DNA from: Prauserella endophytica
Lineage (GTDB): Bacteria > Actinomycetota > Actinomycetes > Mycobacteriales > Pseudonocardiaceae
Direction of reading: 5' to 3'
NCBI RefSeq assembly: GCF_005146945.1
Contig: NZ_SWMS01000013.1
Span: forward strand, 1 to 64,000
Length of the DNA stretch: 64,000 bases
Of the stretch, positions 14,375-21,510 are shown in pieces. A program made the position numbers and the translations under genes. Under the pieces are notes generated by a model, which saw only the letters and a program-made list of their open reading frames with translations, did not search any database and had not been told where the DNA came from. Within the stretch, counting starts at the first letter, position 1, and each line of letters begins with the position of its first letter.

Positions 14375-15808
14375 TCAGCCTGCCAAGAGGGTGTGCCGGT
14401 GCTGCCACGCCAGTTCGATACAGGCGCGCGAGATGGGGGAGAGCGGTTCCGCCTTCAGTCGTTCGCGAGCATCCGATGTGAACGGGATACCAACGGCTGG
14501 TTGGCCGGACTCCGTGCTGACGGCAGAGCCCTCGTCGTTGACTTCGACCATCCCCGCGAAGAGACGGTCGAAGGCAGGAGCTTCGATCACCGCGACGGTC
14601 AACAGTTCGACCCACAGCGTGAGTGGTTCCAGCACCGTGGCAGTTGCGTACACGCGGAAGTCACCGGACTTCCTGGCCTCTGTGAACGAGCGGAAGGGTT
14701 CGTCCTCGTCGTAGTCGATGGGCTCGACAGAGTTGCCGTCATGCTCAGGGTTGCCAAGGAACTCTTCCGAGAACTCGCGTTGAATGTTGCGCCAGATCGA
14801 GAAGTCGTTGGCCTGGTGCTGTGGCGCCAGGGCGGCTGGTTGGAAGACCCCGGCGGGGATGACGTGGAACATGCCGCCCGCCGCTGCGACCGCCTTCGAG
14901 TCGCGCTGATGCAGGTACATGCGGTGTCCGTCGATCGGGTCTCGGCGGATGGTGAGCGTGTTGATGCTGGGCAACATCGGTCGGGCGAGCAGATCGAACG
15001 GGTCGGCGATGTGTCGACGCAGACGCAGGCCAGCCATGCTCGGTCGCTTGCGACCAGCGTTGACCCACGCTTCGGCGAACTCGTGGCCGACCGCTTCGCC
15101 GATGTCGAGAACTTCGAAGTAGCTCGTGTAGTTGAAGTCGAGTCGCCCGCGTCCGTCCGCCCAGTCGACATCGAGTAGCCGGTAGCTGATGCGGTTGTCG
15201 AGCAGCCGTGGCCGTGCCAGGTCGCGCAGCGCACTCGAGTAGCGGCGGTACCTCTCGCCGTCCGCAGCCAGAGGCCGGGCCGACTCGCTCTCCGGGATCT
15301 GCCCGGTGATTGAAGGCTTCGGGACCTCGTCAGTACGCCAGTGGAGCTGCACGTCCGCCAGCTCGACAGGCGCATCGGGTAGCCAGGCTGGTTTGGTCAG
15401 GACCGTTGTGTTCGGGATGCAGTGAGCCTGCGGGTACAGCTCGGCGGCAAGGTCGCCGAGTGCGGCACGGTTGCTATTGAGCGCGGCACGAACGGCTCGC
15501 CAGCGCTCCTGGCTCTCCAGCGGCGCGCCGGGGGAGTCGCTGACGGTGCGCGGGTTGGGCACGGCGTCGGCGGACCGGTCGGGCAGGACACCCAACCGCT
15601 CGGGAGGGATGCCGAACCTGCTCGCGACCAGGCGCAACTCGTCAAGGCCCAGCGTCAGCGAGCCTTTCTCGATCTTCGAGAGCCGCGATTGAGTGGTGTT
15701 GAGCAGGTCGGCTGCGTCCTGCTGAGTCAGGTTGTGGTGCTTCCTGTACCAGCGGATGACGTCGCCAACGTCGGAACCGTCAGGTGGAGCGTCCACAGCG
15801 CGCGCCAC
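14375..15808 (-). CDS. XRE helix-turn-helix protein with Nudix-like domain (Pif-like candidate)
   Basis: The protein of about 477 residues has an N-terminal XRE domain (VIRWYRKHHNLTQQDAADLL, then QSRLSKIEKG). A long middle section follows, then a Nudix-like fold with HRMYLHQRDSKAV, GGMFHVIPAGVFQP and the Nudix-box helix REFSEEFLG (about residues 344-352), one residue off the canonical REUxEExGU. The pSAM2 immunity protein Pif carries a Nudix motif and blocks redundant transfer, so an exclusion or regulatory role is a reasonable hypothesis; a transcription factor sensing a nucleotide sugar made by the coupled epimerase is the alternative. I prefer GTG 15808 with GGAGG ten bases upstream; a TTG at 15859 is also in frame. 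Confidence 0.75.
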   Translation of the reverse strand: MARAVDAPPDGSDVGDVIRWYRKHHNLTQQDAADLLNTTQSRLSKIEKGSLTLGLDELRLVASRFGIPPERLGVLPDRSADAVPNPRTVSDSPGAPLESQERWRAVRAALNSNRAALGDLAAELYPQAHCIPNTTVLTKPAWLPDAPVELADVQLHWRTDEVPKPSITGQIPESESARPLAADGERYRRYSSALRDLARPRLLDNRISYRLLDVDWADGRGRLDFNYTSYFEVLDIGEAVGHEFAEAWVNAGRKRPSMAGLRLRRHIADPFDLLARPMLPSINTLTIRRDPIDGHRMYLHQRDSKAVAAAGGMFHVIPAGVFQPAALAPQHQANDFSIWRNIQREFSEEFLGNPEHDGNSVEPIDYDEDEPFRSFTEARKSGDFRVYATATVLEPLTLWVELLTVAVIEAPAFDRLFAGMVEVNDEGSAVSTESGQPAVGIPFTSDARERLKAEPLSPISRACIELAWQHRHTLLAG

Positions 15809-15906
15809 GTGCAGCCAACCTCCAGAGTTCGTCGTGCCGCCCAAACCGGTGCCCTCCAATTGCGGTGAACTGCCAAGGCACAGTCTCTCAGTCCGCGGTG
15901 TGCGGT

Positions 15907-17583
15907 CTAGTCGGTCCCAGGCTTCATCACCTTCGCGGCTTGCAGTCGGCGCCCCGTTGTCGGATGGACCACTGCGGATGCCCCTGCGGGCATCTCTATT
16001 TCACGGGGCTCGTAGCCTTCGAATCGAGCAGAGCTCGTCGATTTGACCTTCGGCCATTGCGAGGAGGGTTGCTTAATTAGTTGCGGGTTTTCCTTGCGCT
16101 TGATCCAGAGTTCCGCACATGCCATTGATATTCCCACCACGGCATAGTTTATCGAGTCCAGCACTCCTCGAAGCGTTACGAGGGAGTCTTCTGACAAGAG
16201 CATTTTGTCAACCTGGTTGGCGCTGCGAAACTCGTGAACTTCCGGGTTCTCCGGGTTTCTCGGCAGGGGCTGGACGATCTTTCCATCCCGACTGAAGATA
16301 TTCATTGACATTCGCGACGCACGGTGCACTCGATCGTTTCTCATCTGACGTGTCCAATCAAGCCAGCCCGTGGGGCCTGCATGTATTAAGGCGGACCTGG
16401 TCGATCTAAGTAGCGTGCCCTGTGGGTCGGAGTCGTGAAGGACCGAGTTTGGAAGGTTTAGAGCTTTCCGAACGAGTGGGCCTGGGTAATTGGGGCCTTC
16501 CTCAAGTGGTTGCAGCAGCTTGAGATCCGACTTGAATATGTTTTTGTTGAATCCGCCGATACCTACGACAACACCCGCGACTATGTCGAGGATGGTCCCG
16601 GATGCGCGGAGAAATCCGGCCGTGTGAGCGTCGATCCTGGCCGCTCGACGTTGACCACTGGCGTCACGATGCAGGTTCGCGGTGCCTCCGCTCTTTCGAA
16701 GCTGTGAGATCGTCCAGTGATCGTCTGCGTAGCGGCACTCTGTCAGGTCTGCAAGATGAACTGCGGCGCTGCTCAGGTTCTCACGCAAAGAGCTGATGAG
16801 ACCATAGAGGTAATCCATAAGTCCGGCCGAAATGAGTGAATCGATATTGTAATGGATCCACCACGTGAATCCGCCGTTCTCGATGTCAAAGTCGGACTCG
16901 AGCAGATCGGCTAGTTCTTTGCTCTGAGTTAGAGCCTTGCGCACGGGATCGTCGTATGTCATCGTGTTTCCGATCATGCGAACAGTGGCCATCGATAACG
17001 AAGGTATTGCGAGTAGAATCGTCCCTATTCCGACGAGAATTAGGCCCCAAAGTTGGAGCTGGACGCTTCCGGCGGCGACATCCTTTGCTAGTCTCGTTAT
17101 CGATTGATCGGCCGCCTCGGAAGATGCTTTGAGTGTGTGGATGGATTCCTTCATTTCCTTAATGTCCCGTCGATGGCGCTCCGTGAGGCGACCCTCCACT
17201 TCTCGAATTCGTTCAAGTATCAATGCGACTTGTTGGTCAAAGGGAGCCGTCGCTGAAATCGCCTTTTCTGCTACCCCGGTCGCACCGCTCGTCTCAAGCC
17301 TCAAGGTAGCTGTTCCGGCCCCAGCTCTTACATTGGGGCCTCGGCGCCGAATAACCCTCGAAAGGTCTGATTTCAGGCGCGCGAGCTTGGGGAAGAGAAG
17401 GCCGCTTCCGTACTTCTGGTGATTTCGATACAGAGCCAGTGCACCACAGCTTGTGCCTGCCAGGGTGAGGACGAGTCCAACGCAAACGAGGTAGGTGTCA
17501 AGGTCCTGGAGCAGGCCGTACAGTGCCAACGCGATGAGCGCAAGACTGGCGCCGATGACCCGCTTCGCCCACGTGATCGTCAT
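15907..17583 (-). CDS. Membrane-anchored protein with HEPN-like RNxxxH motif
   Basis: The 558-residue protein has two N-terminal membrane helices (about residues 9-50), a charged coiled-coil segment (VALILERIREVEGRLTERHR...), a third helix near 178-198 and a large C-terminal domain. That domain contains LRASGTILDIVAGVVVGIGGF and then GPTGWLDWTRQMRNDRVHRAS, in which Arg415 and His420 form the Rx4H signature of HEPN RNases, with Asn after Arg as is typical. HEPN proteins are often toxins or antiviral effectors. The gene is visibly AT-richer than its neighbours, is the last gene before attR, and has its own 50-100 bp flanks, all signs of acquired cargo. The HEPN assignment is mine from motif and context; the overall protein is otherwise unrecognised. 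Confidence 0.7.
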   Translation of the reverse strand: MTITWAKRVIGASLALIALALYGLLQDLDTYLVCVGLVLTLAGTSCGALALYRNHQKYGSGLLFPKLARLKSDLSRVIRRRGPNVRAGAGTATLRLETSGATGVAEKAISATAPFDQQVALILERIREVEGRLTERHRRDIKEMKESIHTLKASSEAADQSITRLAKDVAAGSVQLQLWGLILVGIGTILLAIPSLSMATVRMIGNTMTYDDPVRKALTQSKELADLLESDFDIENGGFTWWIHYNIDSLISAGLMDYLYGLISSLRENLSSAAVHLADLTECRYADDHWTISQLRKSGGTANLHRDASGQRRAARIDAHTAGFLRASGTILDIVAGVVVGIGGFNKNIFKSDLKLLQPLEEGPNYPGPLVRKALNLPNSVLHDSDPQGTLLRSTRSALIHAGPTGWLDWTRQMRNDRVHRASRMSMNIFSRDGKIVQPLPRNPENPEVHEFRSANQVDKMLLSEDSLVTLRGVLDSINYAVVGISMACAELWIKRKENPQLIKQPSSQWPKVKSTSSARFEGYEPREIEMPAGASAVVHPTTGRRLQAAKVMKPGTD

Positions 17584-17662
17584 GCCATTGGTGTCGCATA
17601 GCCGCTAGTCGATGTTGCAGTGGCTCTAGCCGCCTCAACGGGTCAGCATTCTCTCAGCGCCT

Positions 17663-17680
17663 GTCCCAGATACGTCCCAG
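17663..17680 (+). repeat. Putative integrase arm-type site, right
   Basis: Two GTCCCA hexamers (17663-17668 and 17674-17679) have the same 11-bp spacing and orientation as the pair at 1627-1644. They lie 53 bp before the attR core in the gap between the HEPN-like gene and attR, which otherwise holds no gene. Confidence 0.45.
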
Positions 17681-17733
17681 CGAATCGGCGCTATGACTGC
17701 CTTTGTGCAGGTCGTGGCCAGTCTGTGCGTCGT

Positions 17734-17792
17734 ACTGTAAATCAGACGGCACTGCCTTCGGGGGTTCGAATCCCTCACCCGCCACACCAGCC
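17734..17792 (+). repeat. attR, 59-bp core (tRNA-Tyr 3' half)
   Basis: This is the perfect second copy of the attL core. It carries the tRNA-Tyr anticodon loop, variable arm, T-arm and 3' end but lacks the 5' acceptor strand and D-arm, so it is not a gene. It marks the right end of the element and the target remnant left by integration. Confidence 0.95.
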
Positions 17793-17795
17793 GAT

Positions 17796-17837
17796 ACGCC
17801 CCGATGACCTGCTCGATCAGGTCTCGGGGCGTTTTTC
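17796..17837 (+). terminator. Native tRNA-Tyr terminator, displaced by the AICE
   Basis: ACGCCCCGATGACCTG pairs with CAGGTCTCGGGGCGT (one mismatch) around a six-base loop and is followed by GTTTTTC. It starts four bases after the attR core. In the empty chromosome it would directly follow tRNA-Tyr; it now also lies at the 3' end of the IclR gene and could serve it from the other side. Confidence 0.75.
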
Positions 17838-17861
17838 GGATATCGGGCCGGATCGGCCCAC

Positions 17862-18653
17862 TCAGAGACGTGAGGCGCGCACCGTGGTGCTCAGCCGGTC
17901 CGCGGCGGCGCGTACGGCTTCCGCGCGGGCCTCGCCCTCGGCTCCCGCGAAGTCCTCGCTGTGCCCGCCGAGGCTGATCGTTCCCACGAGCGCCCCGTAC
18001 TGGCCGAGGACGGGCGCGGCGACGGCGGACACGCCGCGCAGGTAGTCGTCCTGGCTGCGGGAGATGCCCTCGGTCCGTACCCGCTCCAGGTGACTCGCCA
18101 GCGCGGCCGGGTCGATGTGCGTTTCCTCGGTGAAGGCCTCGAGCCGGCCCTTCAGGACCCGGCGGCGGATCTCCGGATCGAACGCGGCCATCGCCACCGG
18201 CGCGGCGGCCGCGTGGAACGGCAGCACCGAGCCGACGCTGATGGCCGCCAATGCCATCGGTTTCCCGCCCTCGACCCGGTCGATGCACACCGCGCCGGCG
18301 TCGGAGGGGACCATCAGGAACGCGGTGTCGCCGAACCGCTGCGCCAGCGCCTCGAGTTCGGGCCTGGCCTCGGTGCGCAGGTCGAACCCCGCGAGCGCCG
18401 CGGCGCCGATCGTGAACACGGGCATCCGGATCCGGTACGCGCCCGTGTGCTCCCGGTGCACCCAGCCCGCTTCGACGAACGAGCTCATGAGCCGGTGCAC
18501 GGTGGGTTTGTTGAGCCCGGTGGTGGCCGTCAACTCGGCCAGGGTGATCACCGGCCGGTCGGCGCTGAAGTGGCTGAGCAGCTGGCACGCGCGCAGCACC
18601 GAGGTGACCGTCTCCCGCCCCGCGGAGCCGTCCTGGAGTGCCTCTTGCGTCAC
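17862..18653 (-). CDS. IclR-family transcriptional regulator
   Basis: The 263-residue protein has an N-terminal winged helix (LAELTATTGLNKPTVHRLMS, residues about 38-57) and a C-terminal IclR effector domain (GAVCIDRVEGGKPMALAAISVG, then RGVSAVAAPVLGQYGALVGTISLGG). It is divergent from the lyase-dehydratase operon that starts at 18788 and is its likely regulator. The GTG start has GAGGTGAG just upstream. The 134-bp intergenic region holds an inverted repeat GTATCG-N5-CGATAC (18756-18772) close to the lyase start. The ligand is probably an intermediate of that catabolic pathway, as is usual in this family, but it cannot be named from sequence. Confidence 0.9.
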   Translation of the reverse strand: MTQEALQDGSAGRETVTSVLRACQLLSHFSADRPVITLAELTATTGLNKPTVHRLMSSFVEAGWVHREHTGAYRIRMPVFTIGAAALAGFDLRTEARPELEALAQRFGDTAFLMVPSDAGAVCIDRVEGGKPMALAAISVGSVLPFHAAAAPVAMAAFDPEIRRRVLKGRLEAFTEETHIDPAALASHLERVRTEGISRSQDDYLRGVSAVAAPVLGQYGALVGTISLGGHSEDFAGAEGEARAEAVRAAADRLSTTVRASRL

Positions 18654-18755
18654 CGCTCACCTCACCTGCCGCGTGCTTGCTGGACTCAGGTTAGCGATGA
18701 GTTCGCGCCGGTTCCTTGACATGCTCGGTGTCCTTCCCGCAAAGTTTCGGAACGC

Positions 18756-18772
18756 GTATCGCATCACGATAC
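18756..18772. promoter_or_regulatory. Candidate IclR operator
   Basis: GTATCG (18756-18761) and CGATAC (18767-18772) form a perfect 6-bp inverted repeat with a 5-bp spacer, 15 bp before the GTG of the lyase gene. A TTGACA hexamer lies at 18716-18721 without a clear matching -10. Site size and position fit an IclR-type operator. Confidence 0.4.
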
Positions 18773-18787
18773 ACAAGGGAGTGATCA

Positions 18788-19651
18788 GTGGATTTGCGCG
18801 ACTTGATCAGCGAGCGACTCGTCTACGCACCCGGTGTCTGGGACGGTCTGACCGCCCGGCTGGCCGAGCAGGCGGGCTTCCCCGCGCTGTGCGCGTCGGG
18901 CTTCGCGATCTCGGCGGCGCTTGGCTATCCGGACGCCGAGCTCTACTCGATGTCGGAGAACCTGCAGGCCGTGCGGACGATCCGCGAGGCGAGCGGGCTG
19001 CCCCTCATCGCCGACATCGACACGGGCTACGGCAACGCCGTCAACGCACACCGCACGGCGCGCCTGTTCGCGGACGCCGGAGTGGCCGCCGTGTTCATGG
19101 AGGACCAGCGCTCGCCGAAGCGGTGCCCGCTGATCCCTGGCTCCGCACCCGAGCTGCTCGACGTGCCGGAGGCGACCGGCAAGATCCGCGCCGTTGTCGA
19201 CGCGGCGAAGGACTCGGGCATGCTCGTGATCGCCAGGACCGACGCCAGCGGCGACGAGGCACTCCGCCGCGCCGACGCGTACGTCGAGGCGGGCGCGGAC
19301 CTGATCATGCCGGTGACCAAGACGTTCAGCACCGTCGAGGAGTGGCGGCGCTGCCACGAGGTCACCGGTGTTCCGTTGATGGCTACGCTCACCGCGTCGG
19401 CGTGGACGGAACGCGAGTTCACGCCCGAGGTGATGCGGCAGATCGGTGTCCGCATCGCCTTGCTGCCCACGCAGGTGCTGATGGCCGTGACCCGCGCCGC
19501 CGGTGACTGCCTGCGCAGGCTCGCATCCGGCGAGAACCCGGCCGACGTCAGCGCGGACGCGACCTCGCACCACGACTTCGTGGACCTCATCGGAATGCCC
19601 GAGATCGAGCGGCTCCAGCAGGCGTACCTGCCCGCCGCGGAGCCGGTGTAA
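18788..19651 (+). CDS. Isocitrate lyase/PEP mutase family lyase
   Basis: The 287-residue protein is a TIM-barrel C-C lyase of the methylisocitrate lyase/2,3-dimethylmalate lyase group. It has YAPGVWDGLTARLAEQAGF, the Mg-binding PLIADIDTGYGN, MEDQRSPKRCP (the KRC position of the catalytic loop) and VIARTDA. The loop reads KRCPL rather than KKCGH, so the substrate may differ from methylisocitrate. The GTG at 18788 follows AAGGGAG. It heads an operon with a LeuCD-like dehydratase, which suggests dehydratase-isomerised 2-alkylmalate-type acids are split to pyruvate or another 2-oxo acid plus a second acid. A paralogue with the classic KKCGH loop lies at 35429-36325. Confidence 0.85.
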   Translation: MDLRDLISERLVYAPGVWDGLTARLAEQAGFPALCASGFAISAALGYPDAELYSMSENLQAVRTIREASGLPLIADIDTGYGNAVNAHRTARLFADAGVAAVFMEDQRSPKRCPLIPGSAPELLDVPEATGKIRAVVDAAKDSGMLVIARTDASGDEALRRADAYVEAGADLIMPVTKTFSTVEEWRRCHEVTGVPLMATLTASAWTEREFTPEVMRQIGVRIALLPTQVLMAVTRAAGDCLRRLASGENPADVSADATSHHDFVDLIGMPEIERLQQAYLPAAEPV

Positions 19652-19659
19652 GGAGCGGC

Positions 19660-20928
19660 ATGCCGAGCACAATCGCCGAGAAGATACTGGCCAGGGCCGC
19701 GGGCGTCGACGTCGTCAAGGCAGGCGACAACCTCCCCGTGCGCCCGGACTACATGATCGCCTACGACTTTCCCGGCTACACGGACGTGATGTTCAAGCAG
19801 ATGCACGACGACTTCGGCATCCGGACGCTCGCCGAGCCGCACCGGTACGTCGTGTTCATCGACCACATGCTCACCAAGGGCACGGAACAGGAACGCGAGG
19901 TCCACCAGGTCACGCGGGACTGGTGCGAGTTCTACGGCATCGAGCTGCACGAAGCTCGCGGCATCGGTCACCAGGTGATGGCCGAACTGGGCTACGCGCT
20001 CCCTGGCAACTTCCTGATCCACTTCGACGGGCACATCTCCGGCGCGGGCGCGTTCGGTGCGCTCGGCTGGGGTGTGCGCCGCGACCTGCTGGAGGCGTGG
20101 GTTTCCGGGCAGATCTACCTCGACGTCCCGGCGACGACGCGGTTCGAGCTGGTCGGTGAGCTGGCCGACGGCGTGGACAGCCGTGATCTGGTGCACCACA
20201 TCATCGGTGAGTACGGTGCCGACGGCTGTGCGCACCAGGTCATGGAGTTCTCGGGCCCCGGCGCGCGTGGTATGTCGATCGACCGGCGGCAGGGGCTCTG
20301 TGGCATGGCCATGTTCACCGGCGCGGTCTCCGCGGTCTTCGAGCCCGACGAGGCCGCGCTGTCCTACGCCCGCCGGGTCGCCAGCACCGGCTTCACGCCG
20401 CAGCTGCCGGACGAGGGCGCCGACTACGCCGCCGTGCACACGATCGACCTGTCCGAACTGCGCCCGAGGGTGGTGCTGCCCGGATCGGCGCGGTCGGACA
20501 ACACCCGAGGGGTCGACGAACTCGCGGGCACTCCGGTGACCAAGGCGTTCATCGGCTCGTGTGCCAGCGGCCGTATCGAGGACATCCGCGCCGCCGCGCT
20601 GATCCTGGATGGACGCAAGGTCGCTCCCGGCGTCGAACTGAACGTCGTCCCGACCTCCGATTCGGTGCACCAGCAGGCGGAGCGGGAGGGCCTGCTGGAC
20701 GTGCTGCGCGCCGCGGGCGCGCAGATCGCGCGCTCCAGCTGCGACTTCTGCTTCGGCTACCAGAAGCCGTTGCAGCCCGGCGAGAACTGCATCTCCACCG
20801 GCGTGCTGAACATCTCGGGCCGGATGGGCAGCACCGAGGCGAACATCTACATGGGCTCGGCCTACACGGTCGCGGCCAGCGCCGTCGCCGGAACGATCTC
20901 GTCGGCCGAGGGGGTGGCCAGGTCGTGA
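19660..20928 (+). CDS. Aconitase/LeuC-type hydro-lyase, large subunit
   Basis: The 422-residue protein matches the LeuC/HacA/DmdA large subunit of 4Fe-4S hydro-lyases. It has AEKILARAAG, VFIDHML, GNFLIHFDGHISGAGAFGALG, FIGSCASGRIEDI (cluster Cys, with SCASGR in place of SCTNGR) and SSCDFCFGY (two further Cys), then GSTEANIYMGSAYTVAASAV. It should add or remove water on a branched C4-C6 di- or tricarboxylate. It starts nine bases after the lyase and overlaps the small subunit by four bases (GTGA), so the two subunits are made together. The combination with a PEP-mutase-type lyase recalls the 2,3-dimethylmalate pair of nicotinate-fermenting bacteria, but the substrate here is unknown. Confidence 0.87.
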   Translation: MPSTIAEKILARAAGVDVVKAGDNLPVRPDYMIAYDFPGYTDVMFKQMHDDFGIRTLAEPHRYVVFIDHMLTKGTEQEREVHQVTRDWCEFYGIELHEARGIGHQVMAELGYALPGNFLIHFDGHISGAGAFGALGWGVRRDLLEAWVSGQIYLDVPATTRFELVGELADGVDSRDLVHHIIGEYGADGCAHQVMEFSGPGARGMSIDRRQGLCGMAMFTGAVSAVFEPDEAALSYARRVASTGFTPQLPDEGADYAAVHTIDLSELRPRVVLPGSARSDNTRGVDELAGTPVTKAFIGSCASGRIEDIRAAALILDGRKVAPGVELNVVPTSDSVHQQAEREGLLDVLRAAGAQIARSSCDFCFGYQKPLQPGENCISTGVLNISGRMGSTEANIYMGSAYTVAASAVAGTISSAEGVARS

Positions 20929-21470
20929 GCGCACTCCGCGACTACCCGCCGCCGCCGGATCTGATCCGCGGCCGCGTGGCGTGGATCTTCGGTGACGACT
21001 TCGACATCGACCTCGTGATCGGGGTCGAGAACATCAAGTCCTACGACGCGGATTTCCTGCGCAGCAAGGTGATGCGGGAGTTCGACCCCACGTTCGCCGA
21101 CCGCGTCAGGCCCGGTGACGTGATCGTCGGCGGCCGCAACTTCGGCTACGGCCACCCGCACTATCCGCCGATGGTGGCACTGCGGGACCTCGGCATCGCC
21201 GCGGTGCTGGCCGAATCGTTCTCCCCCGGCTTCTGGCGAGGGGAGACCTACAACGGGATGCCGCTGCTGACCGTGCCCGGCATCAGCACCGGGGTCACCA
21301 AGGGCGACAACGTGGCAGTGGACTGGCGCGCCGCCACCGTGCGGCTCGACGACGGCACCGAGCTGCGGGGCACCCCGCCCAGCGACCGCGTCCGCCGCGT
21401 CATCGAGGCGGGCGGCTCGCTGAAGCTGCTGCTCGCCGAGCACGCCCACCAACCAGCAGACCAAGCCTGA
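20925..21470 (+). CDS. Aconitase/LeuD-type hydro-lyase, small subunit
   Basis: The 181-residue protein is the swivel-domain partner of the large subunit just upstream. It has RGRVAWIFGDDFDIDLVI, DVIVGGRNFGYGHPH (the GxNFGxGSSR region, with HPHYPP following instead of SSREHA) and VLAESFSPGFWRGETYNGMPLL. The swivel loop shapes substrate choice in this family, and the unusual GHPHYPP sequence argues against isopropylmalate as substrate. I chose the GTG at 20925, which overlaps the large-subunit TGA. The 3' end is followed by a 40-bp gap with an AGGAG before the MFS gene. Confidence 0.85.
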   Translation: MSALRDYPPPPDLIRGRVAWIFGDDFDIDLVIGVENIKSYDADFLRSKVMREFDPTFADRVRPGDVIVGGRNFGYGHPHYPPMVALRDLGIAAVLAESFSPGFWRGETYNGMPLLTVPGISTGVTKGDNVAVDWRAATVRLDDGTELRGTPPSDRVRRVIEAGGSLKLLLAEHAHQPADQA

Positions 21471-21510
21471 TATCCCTCCGCCAAGTCAACGACGACGGAC
21501 CAGGAGCACC

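Larger units (their letters stand above)
1476..17792. mobile_element. Integrated AICE (pSAM2/SLP1-type) in tRNA-Tyr
   Basis: The element is about 16.3 kb and is bounded by a 59-bp perfect direct repeat, with one copy completing tRNA-Tyr and the other next to the displaced tRNA terminator. It has the AICE hallmark set: tyrosine integrase and excisionase at one end, Prim-Pol plus DUF3631 replication proteins, one FtsK-like translocase for double-stranded DNA transfer, a DUF2637 spread protein, a run of small coupled ORFs, a GntR repressor, and a Nudix protein resembling the pSAM2 Pif class. No relaxase or type IV secretion genes are present, as expected for AICEs. All core genes read toward attL. 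Both ends, integrase motifs and replication genes look intact, so the element is probably functional; that is inference. Confidence 0.93.

Noticed and set aside
17734-17805. Second tRNA-Tyr gene
   Set aside because: Only the anticodon-to-3' part is present; the 5' acceptor strand and D-arm are missing. It is attR.
19027-20934. Long minus-strand open frame (635 codons) opposite the lyase and dehydratase genes
   Set aside because: A shadow of high-GC third positions; the plus strand encodes recognisable enzymes with ribosome binding sites and a GTGA overlap.
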